From: Terriglobia bacterium
GTDB lineage: Bacteria; Acidobacteriota; Terriglobia; Bryobacterales; Bryobacteraceae
Assembly (NCBI GenBank): GCA_025358575.1
Contig: JANYJA010000233.1
Span: 1-54,696 of the forward strand
Direction of reading: 5' to 3'
DNA: 54,696 bases
In this document: positions 44,048 to 53,295 of the stretch, piece by piece
Numbering within the stretch: position 1 is the stretch's first letter
Layout of the letters: the number at the start of each line of letters is the position of its first letter
The notes under the pieces: model-generated
Database searches by the model: none
What the model saw: the letters and a program-made list of their open reading frames with translations, nothing else
What the model was told of the DNA's origin: nothing
Made by a program: the position numbers and the translations under genes

Positions 44048-46413
44048 CCTTCTTCCTCTTTCGTAGGCTTGCGTTCCAAAGCCGCGCGGCACTCTTTGGC
44101 TGCGTTTACCTTGTCACCCTTCTGCATCAGAGCCATCGCATAGTGATAGTGATACGTCGGGTTCTGATCCGCCTTCTTGACTAAGTCGCTGAAGATTTCC
44201 ACGGCGTTGCTGCTCAGGTTTTTCTTGAGATAAATCCATCCGATGGTGTCGGATACCTCCGTGAAGTTCGGCAGCTTCTGTTTGGCCCTGTTGGCCAGCG
44301 TCAAAGCTTCGTCCAAATTGCTTCCGTTCTCAGCCATCAGGAACGCCAGATTATTCAGAGCTTCCGGATTGTTTGGATCTCGCTCAAGCGACCGCTGATA
44401 GTATTTTTGCGCTTCGGCGTGCTGCCCTGTTCGGTCTAGCAATTGTGCCAGGAAATTCATGACGAAGATATTTTCCGGCGCAAACGTCTGCGCTTGGCGG
44501 AGCGCCTCCACCGCATGGGGCAAATCATTCTTCAAAGCGTAGGCCTGCCCGATATTCGCGTATACCTCGGCTTCCTGGTGCGGGTTCGATCTGTATTTCT
44601 CACTGAGGGCGCGATACGTGATCAGCGCCTGATCCAGCTGACCCGTTTTCATTAAACCGTTCGCCAGTTCTTGCTTTAGGGCCAGATTATCGGGCCGTTT
44701 ATCGCTCTCCGTCCGGATCAACTGAATTGCCTGATCGCGCTGGCCTTGAATAATCATCACTTCCGCCTGGCCTAGAAGCCCACGCAGATTGTTCGGATCG
44801 GCTTGATACGCCTTTTGAAATCCTTCCAGAGCTTCCTTGTAGCGCTTTTGCGTGAGATTCAGCAGGCCAAGTTGCAGCAGCGTGTCCGGCTGCCGCGGGT
44901 TGGCCTTGAGCAGCGCCTCCAGCAAAACGCGCGCTTCGTCATAGCGCTGCAACCGCATCAGCGCCGCGGCCTTGAGAAGCTTGGCCGCTCCGCTTTCCGG
45001 ATTTCGTTTTTCAGCATCTTCGGCGTAATTGAGCGCGCCCTCGTTGTTCCCTCGCATCAAGGCGATCTGCGTCAGCGCCAGCCGCGCGCGCAGGTAATCC
45101 GGCCGCAGTTCCACCGCCTTCTGAAATTGTTGAATGGCCTGCTCATATTCCTGCCGCGCATAGTGAGCGCGGCCCAGGTTAAAACGGGCTACGAAATTAT
45201 CCGGTTTCGCTGTCACCACCTGCTGCAACTCCGTGATGGCTTGCGTAACGTCGCCCTTATCAAGCAGGTAGCTCGCCTTCATGCCGCGAGCTTCCGGATC
45301 TTTTGGATCTTGCTTCAGAATTTCCAGATCCTTGTCGTACGCCTCCTGATTCTTACCCTGCCGTGTCAGCACCTCGATGATGTGCTTCTGATAATCGATC
45401 TTCCTGGTCCCATCGTTCGCAATGCCTTGTTGGTATTGCCGGATGGCTTCATCCATGTCGCCAATGCGGAAATAAAAATCCCCCGCCGTCATATAGGCCG
45501 CCGGATATTCCTTCACGTGCGTTTTGAGCTGATCCAGCACCTTCACCATCTCAACGCGATTCTGCGTGCTGAAGTAGTGCGTCGCCAGCATTAATTGAAT
45601 CTGATACGCGCTTGGGTTGTTCGAGATCGCTTGTTTCAAGACCGATTCGGCTTCGGGTATCTTCTTCAAGCCGATCTCGAGTTTATACAACTCACTGTAA
45701 GCCGACAACATCGTTTTGTCGCCGTCGATCAGCTTTCGATACAGCGTTTCCGCTTCCGCTGTCTCTCCATAGCCGCCCAGCGTGCGCGCCAGCGCCAGCG
45801 TGACCACCTTGTCGTCCGGTTTAATCTTTAACGCTTGGCGATATTCCACCGCGGCGTCTTCCATAGCCTTTTTGGAAGCCACCGAATCCTGTTTACGGAA
45901 CTGTTCCACCGCGTCCACTAGATGAAGATCGCCTGAGAGTTTGTGAACCTCCATGGTGTTCGGGTTCCTGGCCTTCATCGCGCTGGTCATCTGACGCACT
46001 TCCACAATCAGGGGAAGGTCGCGCGGCCCCATCTCCGAGGTTTCGTAAGCTTGCAGAAGTATTTCCGCCAGCTTGAGTGAAGCGTCATTCGCGTCGGAGG
46101 TTCCTGGCGGCATCAGTTCCACTGCTCGCCGCAGCGAATAGGCGGCGTTCGAAATCTGTCCCAGCTTCAGCGCGGTAAGGGCCAGATGATAATGGGCCTC
46201 GCCGAATTTCTGGTCTTTATTCAGCGCGCGCCGGTACATAATCGAGGCCTCTTTGTATTTGCCCCGGTCATAATACTTGTTGCCGCTGTCGAGGTATTTC
46301 TTTTTGACGACATCCGGGTCGCGACTGCAACTCAACAAAATCAGCGCGGCCAACATAGGCGCTAGATAACGAAGAACAGATCTCACAACCCGATTATACT
46401 TGCCGAATTTCAC
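44005..46413 (-). CDS. TPR-repeat lipoprotein (802 aa)
   Basis: Begins with a lipoprotein signal (LAALILLSCSRD, lipobox cysteine C29) and continues with roughly 18-20 TPR-like helix pairs, for example KYKEASIMYRRALNKDQKFG, YEQAIQQFQKAVELRPDYLR, YKEALEGFQKAYQADPNNLR and HAEAQKYYQRSLERDPNNPE. It resembles the large TPR lipoproteins of exopolysaccharide and PEP-CTERM loci, but no such genes are adjacent. It is likely a protein-interaction scaffold at the envelope. The GTG start overlaps the stop of the TonB-C-terminal gene by GTGA. Confidence 0.88.
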   Translation of the reverse strand: MKFGKYNRVVRSVLRYLAPMLAALILLSCSRDPDVVKKKYLDSGNKYYDRGKYKEASIMYRRALNKDQKFGEAHYHLALTALKLGQISNAAYSLRRAVELMPPGTSDANDASLKLAEILLQAYETSEMGPRDLPLIVEVRQMTSAMKARNPNTMEVHKLSGDLHLVDAVEQFRKQDSVASKKAMEDAAVEYRQALKIKPDDKVVTLALARTLGGYGETAEAETLYRKLIDGDKTMLSAYSELYKLEIGLKKIPEAESVLKQAISNNPSAYQIQLMLATHYFSTQNRVEMVKVLDQLKTHVKEYPAAYMTAGDFYFRIGDMDEAIRQYQQGIANDGTRKIDYQKHIIEVLTRQGKNQEAYDKDLEILKQDPKDPEARGMKASYLLDKGDVTQAITELQQVVTAKPDNFVARFNLGRAHYARQEYEQAIQQFQKAVELRPDYLRARLALTQIALMRGNNEGALNYAEDAEKRNPESGAAKLLKAAALMRLQRYDEARVLLEALLKANPRQPDTLLQLGLLNLTQKRYKEALEGFQKAYQADPNNLRGLLGQAEVMIIQGQRDQAIQLIRTESDKRPDNLALKQELANGLMKTGQLDQALITYRALSEKYRSNPHQEAEVYANIGQAYALKNDLPHAVEALRQAQTFAPENIFVMNFLAQLLDRTGQHAEAQKYYQRSLERDPNNPEALNNLAFLMAENGSNLDEALTLANRAKQKLPNFTEVSDTIGWIYLKKNLSSNAVEIFSDLVKKADQNPTYHYHYAMALMQKGDKVNAAKECRAALERKPTKEEEGHIRELLSRTGSTG

Positions 46414-47444
46414 TGTTTCGGCGAGGTATCACCCGTTTCTTGTTGGGACAGCGAGAAACTCACCTCAACCGTCGTTATCACCTCTACGGGTTCGCCATTC
46501 AGCAAGGTCGGCTTATACTCCCATTGACGGACGGCTTCCATGGCTGGATTTACCAGCAGCGGATGCCCGCTCACTAGCGTCAGATTTTCGACTTTCCCGT
46601 CTTTGCCTATAACCGCGTTCATGCGCACGGTTCCTTGAATTCGCGCTTGCTTCGCCAGGGGCGGGTAAATCGGCGGTACCGACCTGACGATACTGCTCTC
46701 CTGGACGTTGGCCCCGATTCGAATCCTCCGAGCATTCGCGGCCATCCCCAGCGGCATCGATACAACAAAATTTGGATCCATCGATTTGGCCCGAGCGATT
46801 AAACTTTCCGCGAGCGGATGATATTCAACCGCCAGCCCGCCCAACAGTCCGCCTGCTACTCCGCAAAGCTCGGCGCTGGAACAAGTCGCTAGATTCTCGC
46901 GTGCTTCCACAGCTAGAGTGCCATCGGAACTCTGCAGCGCGTTAACCAGCAGCGTTGCCAAGCGTCCCGACATCGCTCGGTCGGTTGGTCTTAATTCAAG
47001 AGCCTTTTTTTCCAAATGCACCGCATCGGCCAAATCCAGGGGGTCTAGAAACTTTGACGCATTTTCCAGCACACGGGAATCGTTTGGAAATTGATCCGCG
47101 GACGCCAGCCAAAGCCTTTTTAGAGCGTCAAAATCGCGTGGGTCGTTTGCCGCCGCTTGAATCTGGCCGAGCCCCGCCAGATCCGACTCAGGGTGATGCT
47201 CAATCACCCATCCCACATGCCTGACCAGGTTGTTTCGGGCAAAGGCAGGCCTGGGGGTTGAATAATAACCCAATAAACTTGCCCGGGCCATCAAACTTTC
47301 GGGGTCGGACTGAAGAACGCCCTCTAGCCGGGTCGCGTCGCCCTCCGAGAGCGAACGTCCAGCCTCAACCGCCCGCTCCACTTCAGGGCTGCCAGCATTC
47401 AAAATGAGCGAAGTAAACAAGATCAGAGCACAGCGGCTCGCCAT
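46410..47444 (-). CDS. Exported protein with C-terminal TonB-like domain
   Basis: 344 aa. A signal peptide (MASRCALILFTSLILNAG) is followed by a helical TPR-like middle (ARASLLGYYSTPRP, then HPESDLAGLGQIQAAANDPR). The C-terminal TonB fold is clear: IYPPLAKQARIQGTVRMNAV, then GKDGKVENLTLVSGHPLL and AMEAVRQWEYKPTLLNGEPV. There is no obvious membrane-spanning proline-rich arm, so it is not a classical TonB. The ATG has a perfect ribosome-binding site GGAGGTG (47449-47455), 4 bases upstream. It is coupled to the TPR lipoprotein. Confidence 0.85.
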   Translation of the reverse strand: MASRCALILFTSLILNAGSPEVERAVEAGRSLSEGDATRLEGVLQSDPESLMARASLLGYYSTPRPAFARNNLVRHVGWVIEHHPESDLAGLGQIQAAANDPRDFDALKRLWLASADQFPNDSRVLENASKFLDPLDLADAVHLEKKALELRPTDRAMSGRLATLLVNALQSSDGTLAVEARENLATCSSAELCGVAGGLLGGLAVEYHPLAESLIARAKSMDPNFVVSMPLGMAANARRIRIGANVQESSIVRSVPPIYPPLAKQARIQGTVRMNAVIGKDGKVENLTLVSGHPLLVNPAMEAVRQWEYKPTLLNGEPVEVITTVEVSFSLSQQETGDTSPKQ

Positions 47445-47546
47445 CCGGCACCTCCACTGTCCTCAATCTTACGCCCATCTAGGCTTAACCGTTCTTTACA
47501 ATGGGGTTGGTTACCTTTTCTGGCTCGGAATCGCCTTACAACTTGC

Positions 47547-48818
47547 ATGCTCTATAAGTCCACCATTTTTGCCTTAGTATCCAGCGCGGTCATCCTCGTT
47601 CCGGGCGCGGCGACTGCCACGCCGCAGGATGCCGCTGCCCCGGCTCCCAAGGCCGACGCCTTCAATAAACTCCTCGGCGAAGTTACGGCGATCGACTCGC
47701 CCGCTAAACAGATCACCATCAAGACCGACGCTGGCACCCCAGCGACCGTCCTGCTGGATGAAAAAACGCTTTATCTGCGCGTCCCTCCCGGCGAAAAAGA
47801 CCTGAAGAAAGCCACCAAAATCACCGTTTCCGATGTCGGCGTCGGCGACCGCATCTACGCTCGCTCCCGCAAGTCCGCCGACAGCACCCCCGCGCCCGCC
47901 ACTTCGGTCATGATCATGAGCAAGAGCGAGTTGGTGCAGCATTACGAAAAAACGCAAGCCGAGTGGCAAACGCGTGGCGTGATTGGCACCATTAAAGCCA
48001 TCGATCCCGCCGCGAAAACCGTAGTCCTTGCACTGCGAGGCGCCGAGAAAGCCGACATCCTGGTCGACTCCTCCGATAAAGCCAATTACCGCCGGTACGC
48101 TCCCGATTCAGTTCGTTTTGCCGACGCCAAGCCCAGCACGTTTGCGGCTTTGAAAATTGGCGACACCATGCGTGTGCTTGGAAACAAAAGCGACGATGGC
48201 GCGCATATTACTCCTGAAGAAATCATCTCGGGATCGTTCAACCATATTGCCGCCACCATCATCTCGGTGGATGTTGCTGCAAACCAGGTAAAAGCCACCA
48301 ATCTTTTGAATAAAAAGCCGATAACGATCACGGTCAATTCCGATACCACGCTAAAGCGTTTGCCGCTTCAGATGGCCGGCTTCATGGCACGGATGCAGGC
48401 GGGCGGCGCCCCCGGTTCTGGCAATGGACCCGTTGGTCCGGGCAGTTGGCAAGGCAATCGCCCAGGTGCTGGCGGTGCTCCTCTTGCGCCCCCTTCCGCC
48501 GCGGCCCCGCCGCCGTCTGGCAGCGTCATAATTCCCGACGCGGGTCCCAGCGCCCATGGTCCGCGCATGGGCCCCGGTAGCCCGGGGAGCAGACGCCCCG
48601 ATATCAATCAGATTCTGGCGCGCGTTCCGGCCATTGCTCTTTCCGATTTGAAACCGGGCGACGCCATCATGGTCGCCAGCGGTGCCGGAGCCAATCCCAA
48701 CGAGATGACCGCGATCACGCTTCTCGCCGGCGTCGAACCCCTCTTGACCGCTGCCCCCAATGGTGGACAGCAACCCGTCGGTGGCGCCTGGAATTTTGAG
48801 ATGGCCGCGCCGCAGTAG
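47547..48818 (+). CDS. Exported DUF5666-like protein with a Gly/Pro-rich segment
   Basis: 423-aa protein with a signal peptide (MLYKSTIFALVSSAVILVPG). It has three similar strand-rich repeats that look like DUF5666-type small barrels: LLGEVTAIDSPAKQITIKTD, VIGTIKAIDPAAKTVVLALR and IAATIISVDVAANQVKATNL. A low-complexity Gly/Pro/Ala stretch (about residues 285-350, bases 48400-48600) and a short final block (IALSDLKPGDAIMVASGAG) follow. Role unknown; an envelope localisation is inferred. It lies 34 bases before the second receptor. Confidence 0.75.
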   Translation: MLYKSTIFALVSSAVILVPGAATATPQDAAAPAPKADAFNKLLGEVTAIDSPAKQITIKTDAGTPATVLLDEKTLYLRVPPGEKDLKKATKITVSDVGVGDRIYARSRKSADSTPAPATSVMIMSKSELVQHYEKTQAEWQTRGVIGTIKAIDPAAKTVVLALRGAEKADILVDSSDKANYRRYAPDSVRFADAKPSTFAALKIGDTMRVLGNKSDDGAHITPEEIISGSFNHIAATIISVDVAANQVKATNLLNKKPITITVNSDTTLKRLPLQMAGFMARMQAGGAPGSGNGPVGPGSWQGNRPGAGGAPLAPPSAAAPPPSGSVIIPDAGPSAHGPRMGPGSPGSRRPDINQILARVPAIALSDLKPGDAIMVASGAGANPNEMTAITLLAGVEPLLTAAPNGGQQPVGGAWNFEMAAPQ

Positions 48819-48852
48819 TAACGACGATTTAGTCGGCCATACCAAATCAAAC

Positions 48853-51849
48853 ATGCTTATGTCTCTTATCTCGAAGTGTTGCCGCGCAGCTCTCTGCATC
48901 CCACTGATTACTTTTCTCGCCGCCCTTGCCGTTGCGCAACAGCCCGGCGGCACTATTCGCGGCCAAGTCACCGACAGTTCAGGATCGTCCATTCCAGGCG
49001 CCAACGTGTTCCTAACTGGCGCTGGTTCGTTCGCTAAGACGCTCTCCACTGACGAACAAGGTGCCTTCAGTGCTTCCGGCCTGCCCCCCGGAACTTACTC
49101 CGTCCGCGTGGTCGCCAACGGCTTCGGCCAGTTCGAAAATCGGAAAGTCGCCGTCAATGGCGGACGCGCCACGTCTTTGACCATTCCGCTCATTCTTCAA
49201 GTCTCCAAACAAGAGGTCACGGTTCAAGCCGAGGCCGTTGGAACCGTAAGCGTTGACGCCGCCGCAAATGCCGGCCAACTCGTCCTCAAAGGCACCGATC
49301 TCGATGCGCTTCCGGACGATCCCGACGATCTCGCCTCCGATCTGCAAGCTCTCGCCGGACCCTCCGCCGGACCCAACGGCGGCCAGATCTATATCGACGG
49401 GTTCACCGGCGGCCGCCTTCCCCCAAAGTCCTCCATCCGCGAAATCCGCATCAATCAAAATCCTTTCTCGGCCGAGTACGACCGGCTCGGCTTTGGCCGC
49501 ATTGAAATTTTGACTAAACCGGGCTCCGACAAGGTGCGCGGTCAGGTGATGTTTAACGATTCAGACGCGTTCTTCAATTCCCGGAATCCATTTGCCACCA
49601 ACAAACCCAGCTTTCAATCCCGCCAATACGAAGGAAACATCGGCGGCCCTATGGGCAAGAAAGCTTCGTTCTTTGTGGATTTTGAGCGCCGCGAAGTTGA
49701 CGATAATGCCATCATCAACGCCACCACGCTGGATGCCAATTTAAATCCCATACAGATCCAGCAAGCTGTGGTGACGCCCAATCGGCGCAACGAGTTTAGC
49801 CCGCGCATCGATTACCAGCTAAATTCCAACAACACACTGGTGGCCCGCTACTCTTACGAAGGAAACACCCTGCGGGATGCCGGTGTCGGCACTTTCAATC
49901 TGCTTTCCCGCGCGTACAATACCACCAACGACGGCCACCGCGTTCAGTTAACTGAAACGGCGGTCTTAGGGGCCAAGGTTGTTAATGAGACGCGCTTTCA
50001 ATATCTGCACGACCGTAACGGTCAGGTAGGCAACAATGCCATCGCGGCCATCCTGGTTCAGGATGCTTTTAGCACCGGCAGCTCGCAGGTAGGCAACGCC
50101 TTCAACCTTCAAAAACATTACGAAATTCAAAACTACACCTCCGTTGCGCAGGGCGCCCATTCCATTAAGTTTGGCGCCCGCGCGCGCACCGTGACGCTAG
50201 ACACGTCGTCGCCCCAGAACTTTGGCGGAACTTTTGTCTTCGCCGGGGGCCGTGGCCCCCAATTGGATTCCAATAACCAAATTGCGCTCGATTCCAGCGG
50301 ACAGCCTGTGCTGCAAGACATCAGTTCACTCGAGCAATATCGCCGCACGCTCCTGTTTCAAAACCAGGGACTCACCGCCTCCGAGATCCGCCAGCGCGGC
50401 GGCGGCGCATCCCAGTTTTCGATTGCAGGCGGAAATCCCGTGGCTCTCCTGAATCAAACCGATGTCGGCGTTTTTTTCCTCGACGATTGGCGCCTTAAGC
50501 AGAACCTGACGCTGAGCTTCGGGCTTCGCTATGAGACCCAAACCAACATTCACGACTGGCGCGACATTGCTCCGCGCTTCGGTTTCGCTTGGTCGCCCGA
50601 TGGCAAGAAAGGCCGCCAGGGAAAGACTGTCGTCCGCGGTGGCACCGGGCTTTTCTACGACCGTTTTTCGGAAAGTTTGGGTTTAGACGCCGTGCGCTTT
50701 AACGGCATCAATCAACAGCAGTTCATTATCGTGAACCCCGCGTTTTTTCCGATCGTCCCGAATATTGCCGCTCTGAATGCCCAGCAGCGTCCGCAGACCA
50801 AACATCAGGTCGATCGCGCTCTGCGTGCTCCCGAGACCCTGCAGAGCGCGATCGGCGTTGAGCGCCAGTTGCCCAAGAACACCACCATGGCCGTCACGTT
50901 CACCAACTCTCACACTACCCATCTGTTTCGATCGCGCAATATCAACGCGCCCCTTCCCGGAACCATTTCCGCCTCAACTCCCCTGGGCGTGCGGCCCTTT
51001 GGCGGCGGCAATATCTATAACTACGAGTCCGATGGGCTTCTCAATCAGAATCAGCTCATCACCAACCTGAACAGCCGTTTCAGTAAGAACCTCACCATCT
51101 TCGCGTTCTATGTTTTTAATCACGCCAAGAGCAATACGGACGGTGCGGGAACCTTTCCAGCGAACCAATATAATTTGAGCGACGAGTACGGCCGTTCCGC
51201 GCTTGACGTGCGCCATCGCTTTGTCCTCGGTGGCTCCATGGGCGCGAAATGGCTTCATGGTGTTCGCTTCAATCCGTTTGTCATCGCGCGCTCCGGTTCC
51301 CCGTTCAACATCACCACGGGAAACGACCTCAACGGAGACGCCGTATTCACGGATCGGCCTTCCTTCGCCACCGATTGCTCGGCACTTTACTCGCTCTGCA
51401 CCCCGTTTGGCAATTTCAATACTCGGCCCCAGGCCGGTGCTGCCCTCATCCCTCGCAATTACGGCAACGGCCCCAGTTCGTTCACCGTTAACTTGCGCGC
51501 CTCGAAAACATGGGGCTTCGGGGAGAGCGCCAGCAACCGACCCGCCGGCGGTTCGGATGGCGGCGGTGGTGGCCCTCGCGGGGGCTCTCGCGGCGGCGGT
51601 CCCGGTGGAATGATGATGGGCGGCGGAATGCGCGGAATGGATGGCGGCGGCGGAACCGATAAGCGCTACAACCTGACCCTGTCGATCTCCGCGCGCAACT
51701 TGCTGAATACGGTCAATCCCGGTCAGTACATCGGAACGCTGTCATCTCCGCTATTCGGCAAGGCGAACTCCCTGGGCGGAGGATTTGGCCCCGGCGGAAG
51801 CAGCGGCAATAACCGTCGAATCGATTTTCAGTTGCGCTTCGCGTTCTAG
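48853..51849 (+). CDS. Oar-like TonB-dependent receptor with glycine-rich loop (998 aa)
   Basis: Outer-membrane receptor with a signal peptide (SKCCRAALCIPLITFLAALAV) and a carboxypeptidase-regulatory-like domain (TIRGQVTDSSGSSIPGANVF, then EQGAFSASGLPPGTYSVRVV). A plug-like region follows (GGQIYIDGFTGGRLPPKSSI and EYDRLGFGRIEILTKPG), then a beta-barrel ending LRFAF. Near the C-terminus a Gly/Met-rich insertion (residues about 895-935, bases 51534-51660) interrupts the last strands. I chose the ATG at 48853, next to the signal peptide; the frame is open further upstream. The ligand is unknown. Confidence 0.9.
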   Translation: MLMSLISKCCRAALCIPLITFLAALAVAQQPGGTIRGQVTDSSGSSIPGANVFLTGAGSFAKTLSTDEQGAFSASGLPPGTYSVRVVANGFGQFENRKVAVNGGRATSLTIPLILQVSKQEVTVQAEAVGTVSVDAAANAGQLVLKGTDLDALPDDPDDLASDLQALAGPSAGPNGGQIYIDGFTGGRLPPKSSIREIRINQNPFSAEYDRLGFGRIEILTKPGSDKVRGQVMFNDSDAFFNSRNPFATNKPSFQSRQYEGNIGGPMGKKASFFVDFERREVDDNAIINATTLDANLNPIQIQQAVVTPNRRNEFSPRIDYQLNSNNTLVARYSYEGNTLRDAGVGTFNLLSRAYNTTNDGHRVQLTETAVLGAKVVNETRFQYLHDRNGQVGNNAIAAILVQDAFSTGSSQVGNAFNLQKHYEIQNYTSVAQGAHSIKFGARARTVTLDTSSPQNFGGTFVFAGGRGPQLDSNNQIALDSSGQPVLQDISSLEQYRRTLLFQNQGLTASEIRQRGGGASQFSIAGGNPVALLNQTDVGVFFLDDWRLKQNLTLSFGLRYETQTNIHDWRDIAPRFGFAWSPDGKKGRQGKTVVRGGTGLFYDRFSESLGLDAVRFNGINQQQFIIVNPAFFPIVPNIAALNAQQRPQTKHQVDRALRAPETLQSAIGVERQLPKNTTMAVTFTNSHTTHLFRSRNINAPLPGTISASTPLGVRPFGGGNIYNYESDGLLNQNQLITNLNSRFSKNLTIFAFYVFNHAKSNTDGAGTFPANQYNLSDEYGRSALDVRHRFVLGGSMGAKWLHGVRFNPFVIARSGSPFNITTGNDLNGDAVFTDRPSFATDCSALYSLCTPFGNFNTRPQAGAALIPRNYGNGPSSFTVNLRASKTWGFGESASNRPAGGSDGGGGGPRGGSRGGGPGGMMMGGGMRGMDGGGGTDKRYNLTLSISARNLLNTVNPGQYIGTLSSPLFGKANSLGGGFGPGGSSGNNRRIDFQLRFAF

Positions 51850-51981
51850 CTATATTTTGTTCCCTCGAAACAATCGGATCTCCAAGTTTGCCGGTTGGCC
51901 CCACAAACCGCTAACTTAGTTACATCGAATAAGCCCGGGGCCCAGCCGTCCTCTCACTCGATATGTGAAAGGAACCGTCTC

Positions 51982-53295
51982 GTGAAAACGCTGCTAACAT
52001 CCGTAGTCTTCGCCTCCGCGCTCTTCGCGCAGCCGTCCGCGCCGCCCGCCCCCAGGGCCGCCGCGCCCAGCGACGAACTCAACAAGAATCTCCCGTCCTG
52101 GATTCGCCTGTCTGGCGAATATCGCATCCGCAACGAAGGTCAGGAAGGTGCCGCGTTCAAGCCATCCAACGACGACAATTATCTGCTAAGCCGCCTTCGC
52201 CTTGACTTGCTCTTACGCCCCGCGAGCTGGCTCAAGCTCTTTGCCCAGACGCAGGATTCGCGCGTCTTTTGGAAAAATTTGAAACCCTACGGACCGCCCT
52301 ACCAAAACACTTTCGACCTCCGCATTGCCTACATTGAAATCGGCGACTCCGACAAGAAAAATATCGGAATTCGCGTCGGACGTCAGGAAATTAATCTCGG
52401 CGACCAGCGTCTCGTCGGAAGCACAAATTGGACCAACAACGCCCGCACCTTCGACGCCGTGCGGCTCACCCTTCGCTCCGGCGGCTATCGTCTCGACGCA
52501 TTCGCCAGCTCGGTTGTCGTGCAAGTCGATGGCGCACCCGATCATCACCTGCAAGGCAGCAATCTGCACGGTCTATATGGCGGCATCGACAAGCTCGTCC
52601 CCGGAGCGGCCATTGAGCCCTATATATTCTGGCGTCTCATTCCGCGCGTCAAAACCGAGCTTGGCAAAATCGCTAATGAAGATATGAAGACGGCCGGATT
52701 CCGTTGGGTCGGCAAGGTTCGCGGTGGCTTGGACTACGGCACCGAGATCGCCGCGCAAACTGGTTTCGCTGGCAAAGCCAGCATCGGCGCATGGGCGGGT
52801 CATTGGGTCACCGGATACACCCTCGCCGCAGCCCGTTGGAAGCCCCGCATGTTGATCGAATACAACTACGCCACTGGCGATAAAAACCCCAAAGACGGCA
52901 GCCGCGGCACTTTCGATCAACTCTATCCCGCGGCCCACGATAAATACGGCCTCGCCGACCAAGTCGGCTGGCGCAATATCAAGGATCTCCGCACCGGAAT
53001 AGAGCTCACGCCCCGCCACAAGATGACCAGCGCTGTCGTCTATCACGACTATTGGCTGGCCAGCGCGCGTGACGGTCTCTACGCGGCGTCTGGCGCACTG
53101 ATGGTTCGCAAGCTGGATGGCTCAGCCGGCACGCACGTCGGGCAGGAACTCGACGTCCAGGGCTTCTATGCCTTCAACAAGTCAACTCTATTCGGCGCCG
53201 GTATTGGACATCTGTTCCCCGGCGAATTTCTGAAAAAGGCCAGCCCCGGACACTCGTACACCTATCCGTTCGTTACGCTGGCCTTTAGCTTTTAA
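51982..53295 (+). CDS. Alginate-export-type outer-membrane porin
   Basis: 437-aa predicted outer-membrane beta-barrel of the alginate export (AlgE-like) family. A signal peptide (VKTLLTSVVFASALFA) follows the GTG at 51982, which has a ribosome-binding site AAAGGA about 8 bases upstream. The conserved part reads PSWIRLSGEYRIRNEGQEG, then YLLSRLRLDLLLRPASWLKL, FAQTQDSRVF, and GIRVGRQEINLGDQRLVG followed by WTNNARTFDAVRLTL. It ends in the aromatic LAFSF. Many members export or import substances other than alginate. It overlaps the convergent cytochrome gene by 4 bases. Confidence 0.85.
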   Translation: MKTLLTSVVFASALFAQPSAPPAPRAAAPSDELNKNLPSWIRLSGEYRIRNEGQEGAAFKPSNDDNYLLSRLRLDLLLRPASWLKLFAQTQDSRVFWKNLKPYGPPYQNTFDLRIAYIEIGDSDKKNIGIRVGRQEINLGDQRLVGSTNWTNNARTFDAVRLTLRSGGYRLDAFASSVVVQVDGAPDHHLQGSNLHGLYGGIDKLVPGAAIEPYIFWRLIPRVKTELGKIANEDMKTAGFRWVGKVRGGLDYGTEIAAQTGFAGKASIGAWAGHWVTGYTLAAARWKPRMLIEYNYATGDKNPKDGSRGTFDQLYPAAHDKYGLADQVGWRNIKDLRTGIELTPRHKMTSAVVYHDYWLASARDGLYAASGALMVRKLDGSAGTHVGQELDVQGFYAFNKSTLFGAGIGHLFPGEFLKKASPGHSYTYPFVTLAFSF

